64,000 bases of DNA from assembly GCA_030272585.1 (NCBI GenBank), contig BSYQ01000003.1:4278001-4342000 (forward strand). Direction: 5' to 3'. Origin of the DNA: Bryopsis sp. KO-2023. Taxonomy: Eukaryota > Chlorophyta > Ulvophyceae > Bryopsidales > Bryopsidaceae. This document shows positions 45,169 through 58,100 of the stretch, one piece after another; position 1 is the first letter of the stretch, and each line of letters starts with the position of its first letter. The notes under the pieces are model-generated. The model saw only the letters and a program-made list of their open reading frames with translations. It was not told the origin of the DNA and searched no databases. The position numbers and the translations under genes are program-made.

Positions 45169-45507
45169 TGTCGCTGGATGGGAAGCAGGGATGCGGTGAA
45201 CCAAAAGCAATGTGCATGCGTCGATATCTAAGATCACATGTGCATGCATTCAAATACAAGTAGAACCAATGGCACTCGATGTGCGTTTGATTGTGGCTTC
45301 CTCTTGGCGTGTTGCATCCATCAGGGTATCATTCCCAACTGGAATCAGAGGGGAAGGCGCGATTGGTGTACACATCGGATCGCGCACGCTCCAGCAACGC
45401 AACACTGCAGTTTGAGAAGGACGAGCGAGGAGCGACACTTCCACCTCACCCGGCTTTTGCTTCGCGAAAACCGACGCTCATAACCTCCTGCGCGAGATAA
45501 TTCTCTG
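45169..45507. promoter_or_regulatory. 339-base bidirectional promoter
   Basis: Only 339 bases separate the start codons of the - strand spermidine-synthase-like gene and the + strand BCAT gene. Both promoters and leaders must share this space. No single factor site stands out by eye. Confidence 0.55.
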
Positions 45508-48245
45508 ATGCTCACCGCGTCTCGACTGCGGAACTGTGGCGCGCTTCGCCAAGTGTAAGCGGAAGCGTGTATGGTGTTGCTTTTGTTTTTCGCGTCAAGT
45601 CCAATCTCTAGAGTGGTTGAGGAGGAGGCATCTTTGAGAACTTGTCGTCGCTGTCCAGTTTGGTGGCTGCGTGGCCTGCTTCAACACCAGGCGAGCCGTC
45701 CCTGGCAAGGCAAGCCAACTTCACACAAATTCCTTAATTTGGGGCCGCATGAGGCACCACCATTGTGTGAAGTGGCAAAATTTGGGATGGTTATCTAGAA
45801 AGCATTGTCAGTAGGATGCATGCTGATGGGGTGCCTTAAATTGAGGTGTTTCTATGGAATGACAGTGATTCCTTGGTGCAGGGTTGGGAGCCAACTCGCC
45901 ACCACCTCCCCCAGCAATGTCAACCCGATAAGAAGGGAAGACCGGTTGGAGCTGTCAAGACCTGGTCGTTTTCTTGGAGTTCGGGCTTTGGCTGCTGAAG
46001 CATCTGAGTGAGTCGGCCATTAGATGTTACTCCCTTTTCCCTCTGGTCCAAAACCATATGCATTGCTGGACAGGCAGCCACGTCCAATCAATTTATGCCT
46101 TTGATCAGGAAGTAGCAATCATTATTTCCTATGGTTCATTTTTTGCCTGTTCTTTCTCATGACATGCGTTTTTTGCCTTCACTCTCTGTTTCTTTGGGAG
46201 GGGGGGGGGGGGGCATTGATTGCAAGGGGGTTGATGTTGATTTCCCTCTCGTATTGTGCAGCTTGAAAAGCATCGATTGGGACAACTTAGGATTTGGATT
46301 GGACAATGTTGCGGAGGTGAGTCATATCCATTCAGTGTAACCAGCATCTACAAATTTGTGATTTTTACATCAAAGGAGTAATAATCGAACACCCATAATT
46401 CCAGAAACATTTTCCTACCGGACCATGCCATGAGCATGCATCACTCATGCCCCTCTTTTCCTTCATTTCTCGGTTTATCGTTTTCTCGTTCGTTCCCTGG
46501 TCAAAACTGCGCCCCAAATCGAAATTTCCCTGATGTGTTGATTGATGCCATGTTTCAAACAGTCCATGTACATCGCAACCTGCGACTCTTCGGGCCAATG
46601 GAAGGGGGAAATCAGACCGTACGGTCCCCTCAGCGTGATGCCGAGCGCTCAAGTACTAAATTACGGCCAAGCCGTGTTCGAGGGCATGAAAGCTCAGAGG
46701 TCTGCCAAGGGACAAATCGTGTTGTTCCGACCGGACCAGAATGCTGCTCGAATGAAAGAGGGCGCCGATAGGTTGTGCATGCCTGAGATTCCAGAGGAGA
46801 TGTTCATTAAGGCCGTCACGGACACCGTCAAAGCCAACAAGGCTTATGTGAGTCGCTGGTCCTGTGCTCATGAATGCAGAAACTTTTTGACTCTGATGAA
46901 AGTGCATTGAAAATGGAAGGCACAGGGTTCTGTCTGTGAACATCATTTTCTTCTAGGGTTGTTTTTTGCTGCTGTTTCGAAGGTTTCCTTTGATTATCAA
47001 TCCGTTCAGGTGCCTCCACTTGGGAAGGGTGCTCTCTACATGCGCCCGCTCCTCCTGGGATCTGGACCCATTCTCGGACTTGGGCCAGCTCCTAGCTTCA
47101 CATTTGTAATCTTCTGTGCTGCAGTCGGTGCCTACTTCAAGGTTTGTGTGTGTTTTCCAATTAGAAACTAAAACCTTCCTGCTTCATGTCCTGCGTTTGT
47201 CTATGTGCGGGCTGTCTAGTGTTCGATTAATTTTGAGGGTTTTTTAAAAGTCCCTTTTGTGTATGTAGGGTGGACAGCTGTCTCCGATTGATTTGATCGT
47301 GGAAAACCAGTTTCATCGGGCGGCGCCTGGTGGCATGGGAGGAACCAAGGCTGCTGGAAATTATTCCCCTGTAAGCCAAGTCCACGATGGGCATTTGATC
47401 AGGAAAACTGCCTGTCTGTTGCATGCTTTTTAATTTTTTTGGATATTAGAGAAGGAATGTGTTTTTTTACTGGGTTCGACATTAGGCAGTTGGGGGGGCC
47501 TGGACATTTTTTACAAATTTTGTGCAGTTGTTCATGCTATTGCGATGTGGGATGCAATTAAACTGGCTTGTGTTCCGGTTTGGTGTTTTAGGTGCTGAAG
47601 ACTCAGCTAGAAGCCAAAGAGCAAGGGTACGCCGATGTGGTGTACCTGGATGCTAAAACTGACACATATTTGGAGGAGGTGTCCTCTTGCAACATATTCG
47701 TGGCCAAGGGGAAAACCATCAAAACCCCACCTCTCCAAGGAACCATTTTGCCTGGGGTCACCAGGAAATCCGTCATTGAATTGGCAAGAAGCAAGGGATA
47801 TACGGTGCTCGAGGAAGATGTCTCGGCTGCCGAGGCTATGGAGGTGATGATTGGAATTGTTTTCCTGTTCAGGCAAATAAAAATTAACTAATTCTTATTT
47901 TTTTTAAATTTTCATTTCAGGCTTCACACCATTTGTTGCTAGGAACGGCCATTCGATCGATCTTCGTTCAGAAGATGCATTGAGATGTGGCAATACAAAC
48001 TTTTGGTCAGCATTTTGATTTGATTGGAGCTTGTCTTTTCCGATATGCAGGCTGATGAGGTGTTCACCACTGGCACTGCTGTGGTGCTTTCGGCGGTCGG
48101 AAGTCTGACATACAAGGGCAACAGAAAGCAATACGGAGAGCCAGGCACCCCCACACCTATCGCATTGGAGCTATATAAGACACTCACTAGCTTGCAGACG
48201 GAACATGCCGATGATGAATTTGGATGGGTGTACCCTGTTTGCTGA
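45508..48245 (+). CDS. BCAT: Branched-chain amino acid aminotransferase
   Basis: PLP enzyme that interconverts Val, Leu and Ile with their 2-oxo acids, working in mitochondria or plastids of plants. Eight exons give 397 aa: 45508-45554, 45882-46007, 46262-46316, 46563-46847, 47010-47141, 47269-47370, 47592-47843, 48051-48245. Residues 1 to about 57 (MLTASRLRNCGALRQV and on) are basic and hydroxylated, as in an organelle presequence. The enzyme starts at IDWDNLGFGL. Further class IV marks are NYGQAVFEGMKA, LYMRPLLLGSGP, the PLP lysine in GGTKAAGNYSPVLK, EEVSSCNIF, GTILPGVTRKS and FTTGTAVVLSAVGSL. Fully colinear with plant BCATs as remembered. Exon 1 is the least certain part. Intron 2 holds a G13 run. 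Confidence 0.92.
46201..46213. repeat. G13 run in BCAT intron 2
   Basis: Thirteen consecutive G on the transcribed-sense strand, about 48 bases before the exon 3 acceptor. It is one of several long G or C homopolymers in this window. Confidence 0.85.
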
Positions 48246-49093
48246 GATCCAGCTGAAGGGGTTGCTTTTATCATTGTTTTTCGGAGATTGCCCTTGGTGT
48301 GTTGATAGTGAAATCAAGTCCTTTCTGTCGGGGGGTACTTTGGGTGGATTAGCGGCATTGATCACTTGGCTGAGATTTGATGGTGGTATTGACTGACGGG
48401 TTTTCTCTTCTGTAAAAAAGTGTGTAAGATTCAGTTTCTTGGTGGTCCAAAAGACTGTTGTTTGGTACTTGGATGCGACAGGGACTGGTGTAGCAACTCT
48501 TACAGAGAGAATGGTATCCATACAGCTGACCACCCACTTCAAATACTCTTTTGGGTCAGATCTCCATCTGCCATACAGAATGACTAATATACCCTTTCTA
48601 CTTCAGATTCGGGGAAAGTCCCTGTTCTGTTTCAGCTCAATACAACAGGACCAAAAAACAAGCCCTTTCATTCTGATGTGCCTCCTTTAGATCTTGGTCC
48701 ACAATTCAATCGATCACAGGACCATGAGGATGGCCATTCTGGGTGTAGAAGCCCTTCTGTTCTAACATTCTTTCCTTGGGTCAGACGTCAGGAGGAGGGG
48801 GGTGGGTGGGCAGCAAATAGTTGAGGCACCAAAAAGAGAGTTGCAACTGTGCAGATATTTTGCTCCTCTCTGGAATTAATTTGATAAGTTGATAAAAAGT
48901 CGATTCGCTTTCTGGAGTGTGATTGCTGTTGTGGAGTTCTCTCGCGAACGATTTTTTGAATGCTGTAAATGGCAATATTGGAAGTTGCGTTTTTGTTCGG
49001 GCTCGTCATTCTGTCACATCACAAGTTGTTCGCCCTCCACCCACTCAAACACCATGCAGTTCGTGCCTTGGGCGACCTTCTGGACGCGAAAAA
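48246..49093. other. BCAT 3' UTR and THO2 promoter/leader
   Basis: No separate gene is seen in these 848 bases. The frame of THO2 exon 1 is open upstream to 48923 without an ATG, so an extra 5' exon joined further upstream cannot be excluded. Confidence 0.45.
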
Positions 49094-52000
49094 ATGGACG
49101 CTCTTTTGGAGAGTATATGTGACCCTCCTTGTGATGACTCTATTCACAATTCCCACCGCCTGACCCTCGTCGAGAATCCGGAGGCATGCAGCAAGTTGGC
49201 CACAGTGCTGGGTCGGTTGCACAACCAAAGCGTGGACGCGAACGAGGTGGAGGCTGAGGTGGGGCAGCTGGTCCACGCGTTCGGATTAGACTTGCCCGGG
49301 CTTGCGAGTGTCGCGTTGGATTTCGTGCCGAAACCGAGATCCGCATCGAGCTACTCGTTTTTCGACACGTTCGGCAAAGACGTCTTGACTTCGTCGATAT
49401 CGTGGAAGCTCGAGCAAAGCTATCAGGCGGGGGAAGCGCCACCGGACAGTTTGCATTCCACGGTCGCGAACCTGATCAGCTCGGAACGCGTTTGCCTGGA
49501 GGAGCTTGGGCCGCAACTGCGCCCACTTCCGGAAGACCTGGAGGAGCTGGTCCGCACGAGAAGGGTCGTCTTAGGGGAGAAGCTGGAAAGCGTCAGGCCT
49601 GGAAGCGGTGGAGGGATTTCGTGGTCTGAGACGGTTGGTGGTCAAAGGCAAGAAGGTGACAGGGAAAAAGATTTCCCGAGGTCGGTGCTGGCCCGCTATC
49701 ACGACGACTTTCTTGAGGGGCATCCAGCGTTGTCCCTGGCGGCGTACTACCTTCGACAAACGCCATCGAACGAAGTGCACGTCAAGAATGCCCTCGCTCT
49801 TTTCAAAAACGCAACCGCAGATTCGGTTGCGCTCAAGGATGAAGCGCTGAACTGCGCAGAGTTTCGCGAAGGCGTCACCCGCTATGTCGCACACGCAATC
49901 GACGAAACCTGCCTGGGGTTTTTTGGCGACCCTTTCTATCGCAACGGGGACGCACGGGACTACTGGAATCGCGGATCTCTCCTACCCTTCTTGCCGCTGG
50001 ACTTCGTGTTTGTATTGGGACGTCATTTCCACAGGTCACCTGAAGCGTGCAGGAGCCTGTGCTGGGTACTCGCCTACGAAGCGAAAAATATCTCGAACTT
50101 CGGTCGCTGCGACGGCGCCCCTCGCGAGAAGCGTCGCTGGGGTGACGTCTTTGACAGAATCTTGTTCGAGTGCCTGTTACCGGCCCACGCGTCCTCGCAC
50201 TCGGATGAGCTGTGCATGGAGGTCGGAAACAGCATCGATGGGGTCTTGAAGCTCCTTCCTCCCTCCAGATGTATCAGCATCCTGTCGAGATTCATGGATC
50301 ATGTCAGAGGGGAAAGCCCCATCTTGCATTCTTACTACAGAATCGGAAAATGGGGGCCCAAACAAGTGTTGAAGAGGCTGGTAATGGCTGAGGGCCAGCA
50401 GGATGCCGTTCTGGTGTCTGCATTTGCGAAAGCTGGGAAAATCGCACCCTTCAGCGTGGTGGATGAATTGGTGGGCAGAGTCCTGCATGGTGACCAATTT
50501 TGGATCCCAGGTTATATCAAACTCATGAAGGACTGGCCATCTTTTGCATTCAGCACACTGGCACATGTGCTGATCGACACCATGACTGACATCAGGGACG
50601 CAAAAATCGATCAATCTGGATTTGCCCCCTGGGTGGATTCTTTGTCGAATTTCATTGTGAAGGTCTGTGTGGCGTACCCTGAGCAATTTCCTGCCGAATG
50701 GGTGGTGATCGGGATATGCAAAGAGATTTCTCGCATGGAGTATGGAGTGGTGAAAATCCTGAGTGCCATTCTGCAGCAAGTCATGGGCGTTCGGGCGGAT
50801 ACCTTGATCGAAGAGTTTCCAGGAAGCTTCTTTGCACCATCAGGGTGCTCCGATTTCAAAAACATACCGCGGAACGAGCTGGATGCTTTGGCAGGGGGTC
50901 CTCTTCTGAATGGCATCATTCGCAAAATCCCGAACATGCAGGCCCGCACCAACGGTTCTGTTCGCAAGAGGTTGATGGATGCCCTCACCAGACCTCTGGG
51001 TGGGACGAAACCCAAAGCAGGAGAATTCAAAAATCATCTCGGCATTTTGGTGGTATTTTTAATGAAATGCATGGAGAAGGTGCCCTACTCGGTACACACT
51101 TCCAAGATGAGCGTCGTGATGGGCTCAACGGATGCTGTAACAGATGCATACATTCAGGTGAACTATTTGAAAATAACTATAAAATAACTATTTTGAACTA
51201 TTTTGAACTATTCGAACTATATATATATATATAGAAATATTCTCGGGGAGAGAGGGGGGGGGGAAGAAATTCTGGTTCATCTAGATGGGAAAGCACCAGA
51301 AAGAAAGTCCGCTCATTTTTGCAACTCTGATTTCGATACATGGGCATTCCCTTTGATCCATCCAATTTTTGTAGTCAGCCAATTCATCCAATTATACCAT
51401 CCAATCATCGGAAAGTTTTTTTCGACTCAATTTTCCGTTTATGTCATTGTGCAACAGACTATTGCAGCCTTCACAGCGAACACGAGCCCCGAAAACCGTC
51501 GAAACATGCTGCCCACGATGAATGCTTTGGTGAACAAAGCAAAGTGCAATCCATACTGGGCATTCCATGCATATCGCAACACAGTGACAGAACTGGTCAT
51601 GAAAGATGGCGCGAGTGGAGAAGGCTCCTCATTGCCACACAAGGGGCAGGGTGTCATGGATAAGCTCGTGAAAGCGGTGGGGAAATTCGAGAAGTTTAAT
51701 GAGGATGGGGTGTGGGATCGCTTGCCCGTAGAGTTTTTCACGCTTTTCTGGACGTTGTCGCTGCAAGATGTGACGGTGCCTGAAAAAGCTTACAAAGAGG
51801 CCAAGGAAATTATCGAGGTGGGGAAACCAGAATTCAATCAGGCCCAACCGTCACAATTTAGGGAATTTCTGGTGATAGGCTGGATGGTTATTTCTTGCCA
51901 GTTACTGTAAGAGGGCCAGCCAAAAATGTATAATTTTTTTTTTATTTTCCCCGAAACTCTGACGTTCTGGGATTTTTTTTTTTTAAGTATTGGCTAATTT

Positions 52001-54122
52001 CATTTCTTCTTGACCAACAGTGGCTGTAAATGGAAAAATAGGTGGATTATTTTGTGAAAGACTTTTTGGTCCACGAGATTTTCAAGGTTTGTCATGACTC
52101 TTGACTTGATCTTTTCTCATGCAGGGGAAATTGGAGGCCTGCCGTGGGTGTGAAAACGATTCCAAAAAGCCGGGCAAGCCGGAAATCGAACACTGGAAAA
52201 AGGTGCTGACGAAATTGAAACGAGAGCACATGGCCAGAAAAAAAAGGGTGAAAAAAGTGGAGGATTATCTCTGGAAACGAAAAGACACCCTGCTGGGCTC
52301 CGTCCAAGAATCGAAACTGGCCGATCTTCAGATGGCTTTGTTGGAGCATTGCATCTGGCCCAGGGTGAAAATGGGGCCAGAGGAGGGTCGGTTTGCATGG
52401 GAGTTCATCGTTCTTGCAGGCAGGATAGGGATCGTTAATTTCTCAGTCGTTTATTTGATGGAAAAATCTGTGAAAAGGCTGCTCCCCATGATGCATGCTT
52501 TGACGGAGAAAGAAGGGGCTGGATTTCGTGTGTACTTCAACGAGGTCATGACAAAGGCAAATGCTTGGAGGGTGGGTCCTTATTCTTTTCCCCAAAAAAA
52601 TACTCCACTGAAACAATCGATTGGAGTTTTAGAGAACATCAGGATAGATCGACCTGACCACCGGACATGAACGCGCCCCATTTCTTATGCGATCAATCAA
52701 TTATGCTTACCATTGAACCAAAAGCTTGTGTGTTTGTCCCCCCCCTCCCCTTTAGGCCGACAAGAGCCTGTACCAATATGAGTGTGGAGGAAAGCATGGA
52801 TGCAAATGGGTTCCAGACAGAGATGAGGGGGCCGAAGAGGATGGTGTCGAAACGGAGTCCCCCAGAAAAATCGAGATGGTGGATCATGAGAAGTTCCTCC
52901 GAATGAATTATGAGTGGAACACGAGGACGATGAGAATTTTGAGGGATTTCCTGGATCCGTTGGTGGAGGAAAAGCAAGAGGACTATTTGGAGCCGGGAGG
53001 AGAGTTCAGGGAAAAAAACGACATGGTCGGACATCGATACATTTTGAGAAGATCTGCTCTGCTGTTGATGAACAACGTCCGGGAGGTGCGTATCGACACA
53101 GCTTCTCGTGAGGATGAGGTTTCAGGGAAAGGGTTTTGCTTTTTTGTTTTTTTTGGGGGGGGGGTGGAGGGAGGGATGATGGATCTTTCAAATAGGTAAA
53201 TTAAGAGAAAGGTTGGTTTAATTGAAGGTTCGAAACCTTTCATCATTACTATTCCGAAAGCTTGACCAATATGATTCAAGATCAAATTCCCCCCCTCCCC
53301 CCCTTAAATCGAAATGGGTTTTCGACCCTGTCCTTCATTTGAGATGAGTGTGTGTGGATTTTTTTCCCCTTCAGATTTACCCCCTTCTGCCGGGTGCTGC
53401 TGTGCATTTGGTCAGATGGGCATCCCACATCACTGAATGGGACCGTAACAGAGACGTTCAATCTTTGGCACATGCATTCAAAGCCTACATGGAAGAGCAA
53501 CTCAGAATCGACGAGAGATGGTTCACTCTGAAAGCTTTCGGTGGCAGTTCGGAGGCCGCCTTGGCCAGAGAAAGGGCAGCCGAGGAAAAGGAAATCGCTG
53601 AGGTGATTTTGCAGGATAGGGTACCGATTTTGCCCCAGTCGGATGAGCAAACCAGCTGGACAGAGAGTTCGATTCTTGTTTAAAAACATTTTGATGTTGG
53701 TGTCGCTGCTTCAAAGTATGTGTGACTTCAATGGTTTTGAGATCCTATTTTGTGTGTGTGTCTTTTTTAGAAGGAGGATTTGATGGAGGTGGATGAAAAG
53801 AGAGGTCGAAAGCACAGTCGAGACAGAGAAGAGAGGAGGGCCTCCAGACACAGGAAGTCCCAAAGGGTGGAAAACAACAACAGCATATTTTCGAGACACA
53901 GAAAGTCACACAGAGGGGACAGCAACAGTCCATCCAGATACTGGGGCTCTGAAAGCTACGGTCATCAACGGCATCATCATGAAAGGTGGGTCGATTGCGA
54001 TCAAGAAGTTCCAGTTGAATGACAAGCAGCATCTTCTTTAATAAGTTGCACTAAAAACCGATTTTCCCCTTTTTTTGTGCCGTAGATTTGGACCATCCAG
54101 GAGAAGGTATCATCGGGGTTGA
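49094..54122 (+). CDS. THO2: THO complex subunit 2 (THOC2/THO2)
   Basis: Largest scaffold of the nuclear THO/TREX complex, which couples transcription to mRNA processing and export. Seven exons give 1244 aa: 49094-51157, 51458-51871, 52125-52571, 52756-53085, 53375-53602, 53771-53985, 54086-54122. The protein is almost wholly helical. Family regions include the conserved block ending RNELDALAGGPLL, FTANTSPENRRNMLPTMNAL, PVEFFTLFWTLSLQDVTVP, the basic helix KVLTKLKREHMARKKRVKK, a segment starting LLEHCIWPRVKMGPEEG and ALLLMNNVREIYPLLPGAAV. The tail is an RS/His-rich disordered end (KHSRDREERRASRHRKSQR, HHHERFGPSRRRYHRG), as in plant THO2. It is shorter than land-plant THO2 (about 1800 aa, from memory), mostly at the N-terminus; upstream exons may be missing from this model. 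The long first exon is intronless. Confidence 0.88.
51176..51233. repeat. GAACTATTTT repeats and (TA)n in THO2 intron 1
   Basis: About four imperfect 10-base copies of a TTTTGAACTA-like unit run into a (TA)n block of about 17 bases, inside intron 1 (51158-51457). Confidence 0.75.
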
Positions 54123-55121
54123 GGCATTTCTCACTGTTTCGCTGTGGCTTTGGGTAGTTCGTTTATTTTAGGAAAAACTGTGCGTTTTTTTTTTGTGATT
54201 GTGTATGAATAGGGCTGAGATGGCTCTTGTTGGGATGTAAAATTATCTAAAAATCTTACAAACTCCTTGTCTCTCACTATCCTTGCGGCGTCCGTTTCTA
54301 CCCGTCAAGCCAAACAAAACATGCCATAAAACGATTCGAAACACCACGGTCACACTAGAAAATCCACTAAAAAAATGAAATGGAGAGATGATTGAAAACA
54401 CAAAAGAAATCATGGAGTCCACTGAAAAAACAAAAAGTTGTCAAATCTGCTCCAGACACAGATGGATGGGTTAATTTCATTCATCATTTGGGGTTCTAGA
54501 ACGCTGGCCATTCACAAAAATCAATCAATTGAGATGTTTGTTTGAATGTCCCCGAAATGAGTCGAATCACTGACAGACTGGAAAAAAACCGAGCCCAACA
54601 AAATCAAAAGATCTCTCTTTACACCGTGAACCAAAACAAAAAAAAAGAAAAAACAAGTTTTAACCTCTATGTACAAACATCTGACTTAACCCCCCAACCC
54701 CCCCCCCCCCCTTTTTTTTGCCAACCTCTCATATGTACAGAATGGGGACCAAAAGTCTAAAACATCCAATTCCCATTTCAAATCGATCAATTTAACGTTC
54801 AAAAAGCATTTGTTCTTGCACCGACACACCTAATCCCCATTCTTTTTTTTTTTTCAATTGCTAATTGCTAATTGCAAGCCATGCTAACCCTCCTCTACTT
54901 TCTGGGGGGAAAACCCCTGCCAGTCGAAACTGGTCCATCAAAACACCCTAAACCACCCCAAAAATACTGCCACCTTGTTGAAAAAAAAAGGTATCGACTG
55001 CACCCTCTTGCATAAACTGCCAAACAAAAAAACACATGGATTGATGAAAACAGCGACGAGGGGATATCTTCTGGAAGGGTTTTTGAAACCTTTGTTTTCC
55101 AACGTTTTTCACCAGAGCAAA
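54123..55121. other. Convergent spacer, THO2 and SnRK2 3' ends
   Basis: One kilobase between convergent stop codons. It holds 3' UTRs with poly-A, poly-C (about 54698-54711) and poly-T runs. No gene was supported. Confidence 0.5.
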
Positions 55122-58100
55122 TCAATCGTCGCCAGAAACGTTGGACATGTTGTCGAAAACATCGTCGATCGTTGCATCGATGTCCCTCATGGTCGCTTTT
55201 TGCTTTGCCGCCTCCAAAATCTTGTCAATCTCGTCCAGTGACTGCATTCAAGATCACATGCATTTATCAAAAAATAATTTATTAATTAATTAATTAATTA
55301 ATTACAAACACCCCTTCCTCCCCCTCAAGAATATTAACATTAAATAATTTAAAAAATGTATTCGGAGAATTATAAAATGTAAGTGTATTTTTTTGTATTG
55401 AAAGCACAGCGATACTCTTTCAGAAGTAAAGAAGTGAAAGAACATCCCCGAGCAATGTTCGATTTTCATTCCAAACTGTTCAAACACTTTTCATATATTT
55501 ACACTTTCGAACACTTCATCCATATACATATATATTTTTTACATTCAAACTACGTTTCTGGCCTTTTTTTCCCTCCAAATGCCTGATTTCTTTCCAAACA
55601 AAAAGAATCCAATCCCGAGAACAAAGCGGGTCTTCCTGTGACTCTGAATTTCACAGTTTTTTTAAATTTCTTCTGCTGCCATTCTACCTGCAATCCATTA
55701 TTCTGCTGCTGCAGATTGATGTTCATGGTTTCAGCCCCATCAGGAAGATTCTTCCGGAACCAGGGATGCTGCATGATGTCTGCTAGTTTTATCCTCTTTT
55801 CTGGATCCTTGCACAGCAGCTGGGTGATCAAATCTTTGCAGCCGTCAGACATCCGCACATAGGCGGGGATGGTGTACTCCACGCTGCAAATCCTCTAACA
55901 CAACACACTTATTTTTATTTTCATCGAACAACACATTTAGCAAAAAAAGCAAAACGCTACTGAGAATTTGCTCGATCATCCTGCCATATCTCCTCGGAAG
56001 CTCGACCTTCAAAAGTGATTGCATTGTTTGATTGGTTAATCATTACTTCATTGCTTTTGTTTATGTGAACTCACTGTGATCATTCTCTGCAGTTTATCCC
56101 TTGCTCTTCGATCCTCTTGCCTTTCGAAAGGATACGCTCCAACCATCATGACATACAAAAACACACCGCAGGACCAAATGTCCGCAATCTGAAACAGCAA
56201 CACACCGATTCTTGCTCAGTCAGTCAGTCTTTTCCTCCTCCCCCTCAATTTTTTTTTCATTTTTTTTAATTTAGAAAATCGAAATATGCATTGACAGCTT
56301 GACAATTTAGGTTTTGTTCTGTGATCCCATTACAGCACACTACATATCGTGGAGCCCCCCCCCCAAAAAATGGACAATAGAAAAAATTCACCTTTTCCTG
56401 AAAAATAAAATCACCTTTCCATCGTAGTGTCTGCCAGGTGTATTCATGATGACTTCTGGAGCCAAGTATGCAGGCGTTCCGACTCTGGATCCAGGGGCGG
56501 AGTTCAATGTGTCGTGCTGCGGGATGACACCATCCAAACCACCATTTCATTTAAAGTAGAAAAAAAAATAAAAATGATTGTTTCAATTTTATTGCATCGT
56601 ATATTAACCTTGGTTTTTTTTCCACCTTTTCAGGGGAAAACGCCAAACGACCAAGCTAAAAAACCTTTTTGCTCTCCTTATCCATGTCCCGATTGCGTCG
56701 GGAGGGAACAAAATATCACAAATTTCAGTATTTTACATGGCAATTTTGGAACCAAAAGTACTTTCATTTTTATTTATTTTTCTGGCTTTGCTCACCTTGC
56801 TGTAGCCAAAATCACATATCTTGAGAAGAGGCCAGGGGCTGTCATCCAGCAAAGTGTTTTCCAGCTTGATGTCACGATTGGCCACACCCTTTTGCAAGAA
56901 CCCACAAACATAAAAATCAGATCAGCCTGAAATGTATGGAAGATCATACATACGGGTCATAAAATATATATGTAGATATATAGATATATTTATACTTTTT
57001 CTATTTTTCCTTTTTTTTTTTTAACAGCACACATGTGTGAGTGGGGTTAATGATACATACAATTGAAATAGAAAAAAATACATTTGTAGAAAATATATAT
57101 TATATGCATATTTTGTTTTCTGATGGATTGGTTTTTCACAAACCAGCATACAATGTCCTTTTCCTGTCGAGGGCAAAACCAAGACATATTTACAGTTCAA
57201 AATTTTTCAGCGTTTTTCTTAGAATACTGTTGCACAGGCCAGGCCTACCACTTGATGGCAGTAATCCAGTCCAATGACGAGCTGCTGAAAAAACCATCTT
57301 GCTTCATCCTCCGTCAATCCATTTTTCTTTTTGACGTATTCCAAAACATCACCACCCGGAGCGAACTCCATTACGATACACAAATAGTCTGGTTTGAGAA
57401 ACACCTGGTAATTCAAAAGTAAAAATAAAACATGAAGCCAATCAGAAATTTTAATAACAGAAAAAAAAACAAAAAAACAAAAAGAGAGAATGGAAACGGA
57501 AAAAAAAAATGTAAACTGAAGTAGATCAAGGGGCTCCAAGATATTTCACAGTTTGAACCTTTAAATGCCAGCTTTAATGAAGCACCGAATTCATTTTTCC
57601 TTAATTGAGTGAGTAATTAATTGAGTGTTGAGATGATCTGAAAGAGATGATCTGAAAGTGACAATGTTACAGTAATGCCTTGAGACATATTTAATATATT
57701 TGTGAAATATATTAAATATATACATATCCCCCCCCCCAAAAAAAAAAGAGATCCATCCATTTTTCCAATTGGTAAAATCAAAACAATTTTTTCAACGAAT
57801 CACTCATAGTCACCACCCCATCAAATTTTATTATATCGATGTAATATCCAAAAAATCATTGCCACCAATACAACCAACATTTTTTCGTAAACTTTTTTTT
57901 TTCCCCTTTCCTTCCCTCCAAAAAGCAGCGACAAAAAAAACAAAAAAACCCAAAACGTTATCCTTCAAGGCAGCAAGAAATTAGTAGAGGAAAAAAAACT
58001 GACAAACGGTTAAAAGTGACGAAGGAGAACCCCACCTCTCTGAATTGGATCACATGGTGGTGCAACAGATTCCTGTGGTTTCGAATCTCGTTCCTCACAT

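Noticed and set aside
53220..53240. tRNA B-box-like GGTTCGAAACC
   Set aside because: It matches the T-arm consensus but no A box, anticodon arm or acceptor pairing was found. It lies in a THO2 intron.
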